Of a DNA stretch of 53,468 nucleotides, positions 25,553 to 34,016 are shown piece by piece. This stretch comes from Solirubrobacterales bacterium. Its GTDB lineage: Bacteria; Actinomycetota; Thermoleophilia; Solirubrobacterales; Solirubrobacteraceae. A program made the translations under genes and the position numbers. Position 1 is the first letter of the stretch, and every line of letters starts with the position of its first letter. The stretch is taken from the NCBI GenBank assembly GCA_019241635.1, contig JAFAWR010000171.1:1-53468 (forward strand), read 5' to 3'. The notes below the pieces were generated by a model. It was not told the DNA's origin, did no database searches, and saw only the letters and a list, made by a program, of their open reading frames with translations.

Positions 25553-28279
25553 ATGGGTGATTCCACCCCTTTTCCTGAACCTGCCGCGATCGCGCGGGCC
25601 GAGCTGTTCACGCGAGAGCAGTTCGTCTACGAGGGCGAGACCCTCGAGGATGCCCTGTCCCCCGGAACGGCCCGCCGGGCCGCGCTCGACGCCGCGCTGA
25701 CCGAGGTCGAGGCCGGCGCTGAGAAGCCCTCGATCGAGTGGCGCCGCACGTTCTCGCTCATGCTCGGCCTCGAGCGGATGCTCTCCGAGGAGGAGCCGCA
25801 CCTGGTCGACGGCACGGTCCTTTCCGCTCACCAGGTCGACGCGCTCTCGGGCACGCTGACCGCGCTGCTGGCCGAGGCCCAGCGCAACGGCAACGGCGCC
25901 GTCAACGGGTCCGCGCCGGCCGCCCCCCCGCCCGAGCCACCGCCGCTCGCCACGGCGGCGATTCCGGGCGAGGAGGACGAGTCGGACGAGCTCGAGGACG
26001 GCGAACTCGAGGACGGCGAGGGCGAGGACGAGGAGCCCCAGGACTGGCAGGACGAGGGCGACGAGCTCGACGAGGATGTTCAGCTCGGCGAGGCCCCCGA
26101 CGATCCCAACGCCGACCGGCGCTTCTGGTTCGAGCACGCCACCGGCGCCGGCAAGACGGTCGCCGCACTCGGCTTCGTCGAGGCCTCGCGCACCGGCGGC
26201 GTCCTGATCCTCACCCACCGCCGCAATCTGGTCGACCAGTTCAACGGCGAGCTGCGCGACCGCGGCTACCGCGACCGGATCCACGCGCCGCTGCTTCAGG
26301 GCCGGGATGCCGCCAACGGCCCGGTGACCGTGGAGACCTATCAGTGGTTCGTGCGCAACGCGGGCAAGATCTCCGACGCCTACACGATCGTCATCTGCGA
26401 CGAGGCGCACACCGCGCTGGGCGAGAAGACCTCGGGCGCCATCCGGGCCTGGGCCGGTCCGATCTTCATCGGCATGACCGCCACCGGCGCACTGATCGCC
26501 CGGCACGTCACCGACCTCTTCCCCACCCAGACCTCGCGCTTCGACCTCGCCCAGGCGGCCCGGCGCGGAGTGATCGCGCCGCTGCGCTGCATCCGTATCC
26601 CGCCGGGGCCCGGCGTGCGCACGATCGCCAAGGTGCCGCTGCGTCGCGGCGAGGTGGACACCGAGTTCGACCAGGAGATGCTGGCCGAGCTGCTGGACCA
26701 GACGCCGTTCAACATGGCGATCGCCGACCTGTACAAGACCCGGTTCAACAACGTCCCCGGCGTGGTCTACGCCGCCGGCGTCCGGCACGCCTACAACGTG
26801 GCCAAGGCCTTCCAGGACATGGGCATGAAGGCCAAGGGGGTCTCCGGCGAGACGCCCAAGCGCCAGCTGGCCCGGATCCTGGCCGACTACGAGTCGGGCA
26901 AGATCGACGTGCTGGTCAACGCTCAGCTGCTCGCCGAGGGATGGAACAGCCCCCGGGCGACGATCTGCATGCACCTGGCGCCGACCGCGTCCAAGCGCAT
27001 CTACCAGCAGCGCGTCGGGCGCGTGACCCGCCGCCACCCGGGCAAGGAGGCCGGCATCGTCGTCGATTTCGTCCACCCGGCGACCAAGCACGACGACCCG
27101 GTGGTCACCCTGCACTCGCTGCTCGACCGCGACGTCTACCGCGGCGGCGCAATCGTCGTCGGCCCGGTCCGGCGTGGCCGCGGCCGGCGCGTCCGGGTCG
27201 AGCGCCGCGTCCTGCCCGTTACGCCGGATCCCGACCGCCGCGCACAGGTCTTCGAGCGCGAGCTCTGGCGGATCGCGGTCGAGCACCTCGACTACGGCGA
27301 GCAACATGTGTGGGCCGCGCTGGCCGGCGCGCGGGTAGCCGCCAACGGCTGGCGCCGGGCCAAGGCCATGCTCCACTTCGACCGCGGCGGCGAGCTCAAG
27401 CGGCGCTTCCTGTTGACCGCGGTCCAGCGCAACCGCAACGCCCAGCTCAGGCTGCGGGCGCTCCAGGAGATCGCCTCGAGTCGCGATGCCGAGGCCTTCG
27501 ACACCGCGATCGACATCATGGCCGGCTGGCCCCGCGACGAGCGCCGCGAGGGCGTGAAGATCATGCTCCAGGCCCTGGCCGAGCGGCGCATCGGCCGCCG
27601 CGACCAGGCCAACGCCTGGATCTGGCGCATGGCCGAGTACACCCGCGAGGTGCATGAGGAGTACGCCGTGCAGCGCTGGCCGGAGACCAAGCGCCTGCTC
27701 GGCCTGCTGGTCAACTCCTCGGGTGCCGCCCACGCCCGGAACGCCCGCCGCCTGGTCCACGCCGCGCGCAAGGAGGACCGCCGGCTATCCGCTGCGTTGC
27801 TGGCCGCCGCCCTGGCCCACACCCCCGAGGCCGAGGAGGCGCTGCGCGGCGCCCGCACCCGCATGGCCCGCAAGCCGGCCGCCCTGGCCCGCGAGCTGTT
27901 GCGCAACTTCCCCAAGGGCCGGCGCGGCAAGAGCCGGCGCAAGCGCAAGTCGGCCGCCGGCGCCGGCACCGGCGCGACCGGCGCGGAGGAGGCCGTCGCC
28001 ACTGCGACCGTCGAGACCGACGAGCCCGAGGAGGACGAGGCGCTGGCCGGCGACGACGCCGCGATCGAGGATGACGACTCCGACGACGAGCTCGATTCGC
28101 CGGTCGACGACTACTCGGACGACGACTCCGACGACGCCGACGACGGCCCAGACCTCGACGACGACGACGGCCCAGACCTCGAGGACGAGGGCGGCCCAGG
28201 CCTCGACGACGGCCCAGACGTCGACGACGAGGTCCCCAGCCCACTGCGCCGCGACGAGCATGGCGAAGCCGCCGCGTAG
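25553..28279 (+). CDS. DEAD/DEAH-box SF2 helicase-like protein with acidic linker and tail
   Basis: The protein has 908 residues. Residues 1-110 form a helical domain (STPFPEPAAIARAELFTREQFVYEGETLEDAL...) of unknown function. A Glu/Asp-rich linker (about 138-185) precedes the helicase core: Walker A ATGAGKT near 203, LTHRRNLVDQF, DEAH near 283, GMTATG, AEGWNSPRA and QQRVGRVTRR. From about 560 to 790 the protein is helical and repeat-like (RRDQANAWIWRMAEYTREV...), then a basic segment (KGRRGKSRRKRK) and a tail of repeated acidic units (GPDLDDDDGPDLEDE). The motifs fit ATP-dependent duplex remodelling of nucleic acid. No nuclease or methylase partner lies beside it. Confidence 0.8.
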   Translation: MGDSTPFPEPAAIARAELFTREQFVYEGETLEDALSPGTARRAALDAALTEVEAGAEKPSIEWRRTFSLMLGLERMLSEEEPHLVDGTVLSAHQVDALSGTLTALLAEAQRNGNGAVNGSAPAAPPPEPPPLATAAIPGEEDESDELEDGELEDGEGEDEEPQDWQDEGDELDEDVQLGEAPDDPNADRRFWFEHATGAGKTVAALGFVEASRTGGVLILTHRRNLVDQFNGELRDRGYRDRIHAPLLQGRDAANGPVTVETYQWFVRNAGKISDAYTIVICDEAHTALGEKTSGAIRAWAGPIFIGMTATGALIARHVTDLFPTQTSRFDLAQAARRGVIAPLRCIRIPPGPGVRTIAKVPLRRGEVDTEFDQEMLAELLDQTPFNMAIADLYKTRFNNVPGVVYAAGVRHAYNVAKAFQDMGMKAKGVSGETPKRQLARILADYESGKIDVLVNAQLLAEGWNSPRATICMHLAPTASKRIYQQRVGRVTRRHPGKEAGIVVDFVHPATKHDDPVVTLHSLLDRDVYRGGAIVVGPVRRGRGRRVRVERRVLPVTPDPDRRAQVFERELWRIAVEHLDYGEQHVWAALAGARVAANGWRRAKAMLHFDRGGELKRRFLLTAVQRNRNAQLRLRALQEIASSRDAEAFDTAIDIMAGWPRDERREGVKIMLQALAERRIGRRDQANAWIWRMAEYTREVHEEYAVQRWPETKRLLGLLVNSSGAAHARNARRLVHAARKEDRRLSAALLAAALAHTPEAEEALRGARTRMARKPAALARELLRNFPKGRRGKSRRKRKSAAGAGTGATGAEEAVATATVETDEPEEDEALAGDDAAIEDDDSDDELDSPVDDYSDDDSDDADDGPDLDDDDGPDLEDEGGPGLDDGPDVDDEVPSPLRRDEHGEAAA

Positions 28280-28291
28280 GCGGTGCATTTC

Positions 28292-28386
28292 GCGCAAAAC
28301 TCCGCACAGCCGCGTCCCCTCGGCCACATAAGCGCCTCGGAGGCGCTTATGTGGCAGGCGACCCGGAGCCGAGGGCGGTTTTGCGC
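28292..28386. repeat. Nested inverted repeat with a 33-bp palindrome between convergent genes
   Basis: The centre (28323-28355) has arms GCCACATAAGCGCCTC and GAGGCGCTTATGTGGC, perfectly complementary around a single base. CCCTCGG/CCGAGGG and then GCGCAAAAC (28292-28300)/GTTTTGCGC (28378-28386) flank it in order. The whole can fold as one long stem on either strand. It lies between the helicase and birA 3' ends, so a bidirectional terminator is the simplest role; the extra outer arms make it larger than most terminators. Confidence 0.7.
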
Positions 28387-28390
28387 AAAA

Positions 28391-28416
28391 GGCACCCCGG
28401 CCGGCCGCAGGGTGCC
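28391..28416. terminator. Hairpin downstream of birA
   Basis: GGCACCC pairs with GGGTGCC around a 12-base GC-rich loop. It lies 7 bases beyond the birA stop and next to the large inverted repeat, so it probably helps end transcription from the minus strand. Confidence 0.5.
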
Positions 28417-28422
28417 GCGCCG

Positions 28423-29106
28423 TCAGGCGTCGATCATCAAGTGCACCTCGCCGGCGTCGAGCGCGACGTCCCCACGTTCGGTGCGCACGACCAACCGCCC
28501 TGACGCGTCGATGCCGGCACCCACTCCGTGCCCGCCGGCCCACCGCACCGGACGCCCCAGCAATGCATCCCGCGCGCGCACGGCGTCGACCACCTCCGCG
28601 GCATCCGCCGCCAGCCACGTCTCAAGCCGCGCCAGCAACGCCTGGAGCATCATCTCGATCGCGTCGGGCGACTGCCCCAGCGTCCCCGCCGTCGAGCGCA
28701 GCTCGGCCGGGAGGTCCTCCAGCCGGACCGCCACGTTCACCCCGATCCCGGCCACCGCCCAGCCCTCCTGGGGGCGCCCCTCGACCAGGATCCCCGCCAC
28801 CTTGCGCCCCGACACGAGCACGTCGTTGGGCCATTTCAACGCGGCGTCCGGCCCGACCGTCTCGGCCACCGAGACCCCGGCGGCCAGCGGCAACAACGAC
28901 GGCGGGTCGCGGACAACCACCGAGCACAGCAGCGCCCGCCCGGCCGCCGCGCTCCACGTCCGCCCCTGCCGACCTCGCCCGGCCGACTGTTCGTCCGCCG
29001 TGACCACCGTGCCATGCGGCGCGCCGGCGCCGGCCAGCTCGCGCGCGCGGGCGTTGGTCGAGCCGATCACCCGGTAGTGGGCGCGCGGATGCCCGAGCGG
29101 GCTCAC
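28423..29106 (-). CDS. birA: Biotin--[acetyl-CoA-carboxylase] ligase, no DNA-binding domain
   Basis: The protein has 227 residues. The sequence YRVIGSTNARARELA, then TADEQSAGRGRQGRTW (the biotinyl-AMP GRGRxGR loop), LKWPNDVLVSGRKVAGILVEG and GIGVNVAV are the catalytic BPL landmarks. It lacks the N-terminal helix-turn-helix of E. coli BirA, so it is a group I ligase: it biotinylates the BCCP of acetyl-CoA carboxylase but should not repress transcription. GTG 29106 is chosen since it gives the correct N-terminus and overlaps the upstream TGA (GTGA). A longer upstream frame overlaps the SAM hydrolase gene. Confidence 0.93.
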   Translation of the reverse strand: MSPLGHPRAHYRVIGSTNARARELAGAGAPHGTVVTADEQSAGRGRQGRTWSAAAGRALLCSVVVRDPPSLLPLAAGVSVAETVGPDAALKWPNDVLVSGRKVAGILVEGRPQEGWAVAGIGVNVAVRLEDLPAELRSTAGTLGQSPDAIEMMLQALLARLETWLAADAAEVVDAVRARDALLGRPVRWAGGHGVGAGIDASGRLVVRTERGDVALDAGEVHLMIDA

Positions 29107-29909
29107 TCCGGAGCGATCCGGATCGAGTCGCCGATCGACACGCCCAGCCTGACCACCGCGCTGCCCTGGTTGACCGCCACCGCCAACCGGCGCTCGGCGT
29201 CCTCGTAGACGACCAGCTCGCCGGGGGGAACATCGGTGAACGTGCGCCCATAGACGCCCGGCCAACTCTCGCCGCGCGCCGCGATGACCACCCGCTCACC
29301 CGCGCGCAACCCCGCCGCCGCCCCGTCCGCGCCCGACGCCTCCAGCTGGACATTGCCGAAGTGGTCCACGTAGACGGCGTGAGCCAGCAGGCCCGCGTCC
29401 TGCACCACCGCCCGAGGCAACTCCAGCCGCACCAGGCCCTCCGGATCACACGACGAGCCGATGTCGCCGAGTGCGGCCCCCGCGGCCAGCCTCGCCGCCA
29501 CCGGGGCGAAGATGTCGCGCCCGTGGAAGGTCGCCGACGTCGGCGACAACACGAACGGCGAGCTCCCGATGTCAACCGCCTCGACCACCCCGCCAGCCGG
29601 CTCGAAGCACAGCGACAGCAGCCCGTTGTCGGGCCCCACGAACCGGCGACCGTCCCCCGTGGCGAGCGCCACCGCCCGCCGCGGGCTCCCCACGCCCGGG
29701 TCGACGACGGCCAGATGCACCCCGACCGGCAGGTACGGCAGCGCGCCGCGCAGCATCAACGCCCCGGCGCCGATGTCGCCCCGTGGCACACCGTGAGACA
29801 GGTCGACGACGCGCGCGTCGGGACACACGCCCGCGATCACCGCGTGGCACACCCCGACGAAGCCGTCGGCGAGCCCGTAGTCAGTTACGAACGTGATGAG
29901 CGCAGTCAC
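29103..29909 (-). CDS. SAM hydrolase / SAM hydroxide adenosyltransferase (DUF62)
   Basis: The protein has 268 residues. The N-terminus LITFVTDYGLADGFVG, then VDLSHGVPRGDI, AVVDPGVGSPRRAV, FVGPDNGLLS, TFHGRDIFAPVAARLA and VYVDHFGNVQL are the full set of family motifs, including the active-site Asp, Arg and His residues. The enzyme splits S-adenosylmethionine to adenosine and methionine using water; its cellular role is unclear. Starts at GTG 29909, directly abutting the TAA of the upstream membrane protein gene (no gap). Expression is therefore coupled to that membrane protein and to birA. Confidence 0.92.
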   Translation of the reverse strand: MTALITFVTDYGLADGFVGVCHAVIAGVCPDARVVDLSHGVPRGDIGAGALMLRGALPYLPVGVHLAVVDPGVGSPRRAVALATGDGRRFVGPDNGLLSLCFEPAGGVVEAVDIGSSPFVLSPTSATFHGRDIFAPVAARLAAGAALGDIGSSCDPEGLVRLELPRAVVQDAGLLAHAVYVDHFGNVQLEASGADGAAAGLRAGERVVIAARGESWPGVYGRTFTDVPPGELVVYEDAERRLAVAVNQGSAVVRLGVSIGDSIRIAPE

Positions 29910-31649
29910 TTAGGTGGGATCGAGACTCGGCGGAACCCGGTAGACCAGCACGCCGCCGACGTCAGTCGGATCGAGCCCGATGGCGGCCAGGACGCCGGGC
30001 CAGTGCTGCCGGTCCGCGGCATCCAGCACCACCTCCTCCACGTCGTGACGCCTGAGGAATCCCGCGAGGTCTGCGGGTCGCGGCACGATTTGAGGATTGT
30101 TGAACGCCGCGAGGATGGGCTCGTGCTGGTAGTCAGGGGGTGTTAGCGCGCCGAGATACCCACCGGCCAGACGGAAGCTCATCTTGGTCTCCGCCTGCCA
30201 AAGCATGCTTGATCCATTGACACCCCAAGGCAGCGCCAAGACCGTGTCGCCGGGGCTCAGGAACCTTCGATACTGATTGGTGGCGAAGAAGCTCGCCGTG
30301 GGCTCCCGAGTTCGCCATAGGCCGGAGCCGAAATTGGGGATCAGGAGAACGATCGCCAGGACGGCAACGCCCCATTTCGCGAAGCGTGTCCGGCCCGACC
30401 GATGCCGAGAAAGCCATAAGGCAAACACAACGGCGACGATCAAGAACATGTACACACCGAGGCGAACGGGTACTACCTGGTTGAACGGGGCCACGTGTTC
30501 GAGCGCGGCCCAGGGGAGGGGGATCGTCGCGTACCCGGCGATGTGCAGGTGCGCGCCCAGCATCAGCACGATCAGCACGGCGAACGTCCCCATCATCACC
30601 CGGGTCGCGGCCTCACGCCACCGGGCCACCGCGTAACGCCCGAGGATCAGCGCGAGCGGCAGGCCGAGATACACCCCGTCCTCGGCAAGATTGCCGGTGT
30701 ACGCGGCCGCCACCGGCGCAAACCATTCGCGACCGAAACGGGTGATGTGCGTCGGGACAATGAAACCGGTGGCGTCGGCCACATAGGTGTCGCCGAAGTG
30801 CGCGAAAAAGCCCGGCGTGACGTCGCCGACCAGCGCGTAATACACAAACGGACTCGTAACCAGCAGGGCGAGCGCGCCCGCCGCGACGATGTCTCGGGTG
30901 ACCGCGACGATCCTCGCCCGGAGCCACGGCATAAGCGCCACCGCGAACATGAGGGCAATCGCGCCGGTCACGACGAGCGTGAACGCGAGCTCGGTAGAGA
31001 ACAGGAACAGCGCTCCCAGCGACAGCGCCATCAGCACGATGAACCGCCCGCGGCCGATGTCCTTGTTGATCAGCTTCAGCGTCAGCAGCACCGCGGCCGG
31101 AATCGGAAACGTCAGCACGAGCGTGAGGTGTCCACGCATGTGCCCGAGCATGTAGCTCGAGAACCCGAACACGTAGCCGCCAAGCAGGCCGGCCGCGAAG
31201 TTCCGGGTCACGTAGCGACACAGCATGAACGCGAAAAACGCGGCCAGTACGGGACTGGCAAGCGCAAGCAGGTTGTAGGTGACGATCGGACCCCAGAGCA
31301 TCGTCAAAGGCATGGTCAGGATCGCCGCCCCGGGCGCGAGGGTGAGCGCACCGAGGTTCACATGATCCGGCGCGAACAGGGCCGTGCTCAGGAATGGGTT
31401 TTGCCCGTGCAGGAGCGCGTGCTGCCACCACACCAGGAACCACATCTGGACTTCTGCGTCGCCGTGTATGCAGGCGCATTCCCGGCCCATGTGCGGAACT
31501 ACTCGCAGCCCGAAGTAGACGACCGAAATCGCCGCGTAAAGCACGAGCGCGATCACCGCCTGCAACGAGCCTGACGTGATCCAGGCACGCGCAGCATCCC
31601 GCACCGAGGTGCGCGGCCCGTCCCACATCCTCGCTCGTTCGACGACCAC
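29910..31649 (-). CDS. Multi-pass membrane protein, GT-C-like, paralogous layout to 594-2747
   Basis: The protein has 579 residues with about 12 hydrophobic segments between residues 28 and 430, then a soluble tail of about 130 residues ending LVYRVPPSLDPT. The first periplasmic-type loop has CACIHGDAEVQMWFLVWWQHALLHGQNPFLS, with an acidic DxE pair at the place where GT-C enzymes keep catalytic acidic residues. The protein at 594-2747 has the same layout. It is probably a lipid-linked sugar transferase or a related polytopic protein of the envelope. The start is GTG 31649. Why it sits with a SAM hydrolase and birA is not clear. Confidence 0.7.
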   Translation of the reverse strand: MVVERARMWDGPRTSVRDAARAWITSGSLQAVIALVLYAAISVVYFGLRVVPHMGRECACIHGDAEVQMWFLVWWQHALLHGQNPFLSTALFAPDHVNLGALTLAPGAAILTMPLTMLWGPIVTYNLLALASPVLAAFFAFMLCRYVTRNFAAGLLGGYVFGFSSYMLGHMRGHLTLVLTFPIPAAVLLTLKLINKDIGRGRFIVLMALSLGALFLFSTELAFTLVVTGAIALMFAVALMPWLRARIVAVTRDIVAAGALALLVTSPFVYYALVGDVTPGFFAHFGDTYVADATGFIVPTHITRFGREWFAPVAAAYTGNLAEDGVYLGLPLALILGRYAVARWREAATRVMMGTFAVLIVLMLGAHLHIAGYATIPLPWAALEHVAPFNQVVPVRLGVYMFLIVAVVFALWLSRHRSGRTRFAKWGVAVLAIVLLIPNFGSGLWRTREPTASFFATNQYRRFLSPGDTVLALPWGVNGSSMLWQAETKMSFRLAGGYLGALTPPDYQHEPILAAFNNPQIVPRPADLAGFLRRHDVEEVVLDAADRQHWPGVLAAIGLDPTDVGGVLVYRVPPSLDPT

Positions 31650-31686
31650 GGCGCGCCGATCGTATCTGGCGCGGGTTTGTCGTGGA

Positions 31687-33180
31687 TCAGCGAGACCGAG
31701 ACGCGGTTACGTCCCGAATCAGCGCCTCGACTAGCCCGTCGATGTCATGCCGCGCCGCCTCGACATCGGGCGACAGCCCGTGCTCTCGGAGCGTCGCGCT
31801 GGTCACCGGCCCGATGCTGACCAGCCGTCCCCGCAGACCGGAGCCGGCACCGTCGCCGCCCAATGACTCGAGCAGGAAGCGCACGGTCGAGGACGATGTG
31901 AAGGTCACGTAGTCGGCGGCCGCCACGGCGGCCAGCTCCACCTCGCCGAGTGGCGACGCCACGGTCTCATACAGCGCGACCACGTCGACCTCCGCGCCCC
32001 GGTCTCGCAGAGCATCGACGAGCACATCCCGCGCCGACGCCGCGCGCGCCACCAGCGCCCGCGACACCGGCAGCTCGGCCAGCGCCTCGATCAAGCCCTC
32101 GGCTACGAAGCGCTCCGGGACGACGTCCGCGATCACCCCGTGCGAGGCCAGCGCCCGCGCCGTGCCCGGGCCGATCGCGGCCACCCGCGCGCCGGCCAGC
32201 GCCCGGGCATCGAGCCCCCGAGCCGACAGGCGAGCGAACAACGTCTCCACCCCGTTGGGGCTGGTCAGGCACACCAGGTCATAGCCCGAGACATCCGGCG
32301 CCGGCCCGTCCAGCGGCACGATCCGGATCGCCGGCGCCTCGACCACGGACGCGCCAAGCTCCCGAAGCCGCGCCGCCAGCCCGCTGGCCTGCGCGCGGGC
32401 CCGCGTGACCGCCACCGACACCCCGGCCAGCGGCCGCGACGCCGACCACCAGTCGAGCCGCTCGCCGAGCGCCACCACCTCGCCGACCACGACGAGCGCG
32501 GGCGCCCGTACGCCCGCCGAGGCGGCCACCCCGGCGATCGTCTCCAGCGTGCCGACGACCACTCGCTGCCCAGGCAGCGTCCCCCGCTCGACCACACAAG
32601 CCGGCTGAGAAGCCACGCGCCCCGAGGCGACCAGCTGCGCGGCGATCGACTCGAGCTGGCGCACCCCCATGTAGAAGACGAGCGTCCCGGGAAACGCCGC
32701 CAGCGCATCCCAATCGACCGCGGACCCGCCGGGCTTGTCCGGATCCTCGTGGCCGGTCACGAAGGCCACCGCGCTGGCCGCGCCGCGATGGGTGACCGGG
32801 ATCCCCGCGTAGGCCGGAGCGGCCACGCCGGCGGTCACCCCCGGCACCACCTCGAACGGCACGCCGGCCGCCCGCAGCGCCTCCGCCTCCTCGCCGCCGC
32901 GCCCGAACACGAACGGGTCGCCTCCCTTCAGCCGGACCACCAAGCCGCCCGACAGACCGCGCGATACGAGTAGCTCGTCGATCTCGGACTGGGGCATCGA
33001 CGGGCCGCCGCCCTCCTTGCCGGCGTAGATCAGCTCAGCCTCGGGCCGCGCCCCGTCCAAGGCGCCTGGCGGGATCAGCCGGTCATAGACGATCACGTCG
33101 GCCGCCGCGATCAGCTCGAGCGCCCGCACGCTCATCAGCCCGGGGTCGCCGGGTCCGGAGCCGACCAGATAGACGGTCAC
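31687..33180 (-). CDS. cobA-hemD: Uroporphyrinogen-III C-methyltransferase / uroporphyrinogen-III synthase fusion
   Basis: The protein has 497 residues. Residues 1 to about 245 form the SUMT domain: [35 protein letters not shown] (SAM site) and [20 protein letters not shown]. Residues about 255-497 form Hem[38 protein letters not shown] and [14 protein letters not shown]. One polypeptide therefore both closes hydroxymethylbilane to uroporphyrinogen III and methylates it to precorrin-2, the branch point between heme and siroheme/cobalamin. GTG 33180 overlaps the hemC TGA (GTGA). It is the last gene of the mog-ccm-hem operon. The sirC gene that uses its product is at 47467-48204. Confidence 0.93.
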   Translation of the reverse strand: MTVYLVGSGPGDPGLMSVRALELIAAADVIVYDRLIPPGALDGARPEAELIYAGKEGGGPSMPQSEIDELLVSRGLSGGLVVRLKGGDPFVFGRGGEEAEALRAAGVPFEVVPGVTAGVAAPAYAGIPVTHRGAASAVAFVTGHEDPDKPGGSAVDWDALAAFPGTLVFYMGVRQLESIAAQLVASGRVASQPACVVERGTLPGQRVVVGTLETIAGVAASAGVRAPALVVVGEVVALGERLDWWSASRPLAGVSVAVTRARAQASGLAARLRELGASVVEAPAIRIVPLDGPAPDVSGYDLVCLTSPNGVETLFARLSARGLDARALAGARVAAIGPGTARALASHGVIADVVPERFVAEGLIEALAELPVSRALVARAASARDVLVDALRDRGAEVDVVALYETVASPLGEVELAAVAAADYVTFTSSSTVRFLLESLGGDGAGSGLRGRLVSIGPVTSATLREHGLSPDVEAARHDIDGLVEALIRDVTASRSR

Positions 33181-34016
33181 GAGAGCAGCTCCGCCGCGCC
33201 CGCCGCGAGCAGCCGATCGGCAATCCGCGCACCAAGTCCGGGGGCCGGACCCCGCACACAGTCGCGCACCCACGCTGACCCATCCGGGCGGCCCACCCAC
33301 GCCGTGAGCGACAGGTCGCCGCCATCCAGCACGGTGGCGTGCGCGCCCACGGGCGTGTTGCACGACGCGCCGAGCGCCCGCGTCAGCTCGCGCTCGGCCA
33401 TCACGCAGGCGGTGGCATCCGCGTCGCGGACCCCGGACAGCACCGGTTCCAAGAGCGACCCGGTCAGCGCCTCGACCGCCAGCGCGCCCTGCCCGGCGGC
33501 CGGAACCAGCTCGTCGAGCACGCCGCCGATCGCCTCCGATCGCCCGAGCCGGACGAGGCCGGCCACCGCCAGCACCAGCGCGTCGTACTGCCCGTCCGCG
33601 AGCTTGCGCAGCCGGGTGTCGACGTTGCCGTGTACCTCGAGCACTTCCACGTCCGGACGCAGCGCCCGGATCTGGGCCGCCCGGCGCAGGCTGCTCGTCC
33701 CCACCCTCGCCCCGGAAGCGAGATCGTTCAAGCCCCGGGCGCCGCAGATCGCATCGCGCGGATCCTCGCGCTCCGGAATCGCCACCAGCTCGAGCCCGTC
33801 AGCCAGCTCCGCGGGCACATCCTTGGCCGAGTGGACGGCGACATCGACCGACCCGTCGAGCAACGCGCGCTCGAGCCCCGAGACCCATCGGGACTTGTCG
33901 TCCACGGGACCGGCCGCCTCGATCCTCACCAGCTCGCACTCGGCGCCCAGGCGCTCGCCCACAAAAGCCGCCTGGGTCAGGGCCAGCGCGCTCCCCCGCG
34001 TGCCGACGCGGATCAA
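33177..34016 (-). CDS. hemC: Hydroxymethylbilane synthase (porphobilinogen deaminase)
   Basis: The protein has 279 residues, about 30 shorter than most HemC. It joins four porphobilinogens into hydroxymethylbilane. IRVGTRGSALALTQA, AVHSAKDVP, VGTSSLRRAAQI and ALVLAVAGLVRLG are conserved, and the dipyrromethane-cofactor Cys is present in LGASCNTPVGAHA. Two spots differ: the usual GGKGLF-type segment is replaced by DDKSRWVSGLE, and the Arg of RGNV is His129 (VHGNVDTR). Starts at TTG 34016, overlapping the hemA TGA (TTGA), which implies tight coupling to hemA. Confidence 0.92.
   Translation of the reverse strand: MIRVGTRGSALALTQAAFVGERLGAECELVRIEAAGPVDDKSRWVSGLERALLDGSVDVAVHSAKDVPAELADGLELVAIPEREDPRDAICGARGLNDLASGARVGTSSLRRAAQIRALRPDVEVLEVHGNVDTRLRKLADGQYDALVLAVAGLVRLGRSEAIGGVLDELVPAAGQGALAVEALTGSLLEPVLSGVRDADATACVMAERELTRALGASCNTPVGAHATVLDGGDLSLTAWVGRPDGSAWVRDCVRGPAPGLGARIADRLLAAGAAELLS

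Noticed and set aside
25481-27760. A 759-codon open frame antisense to the helicase
   Set aside because: It mirrors the helicase codons, has no recognisable domain and no start signal.
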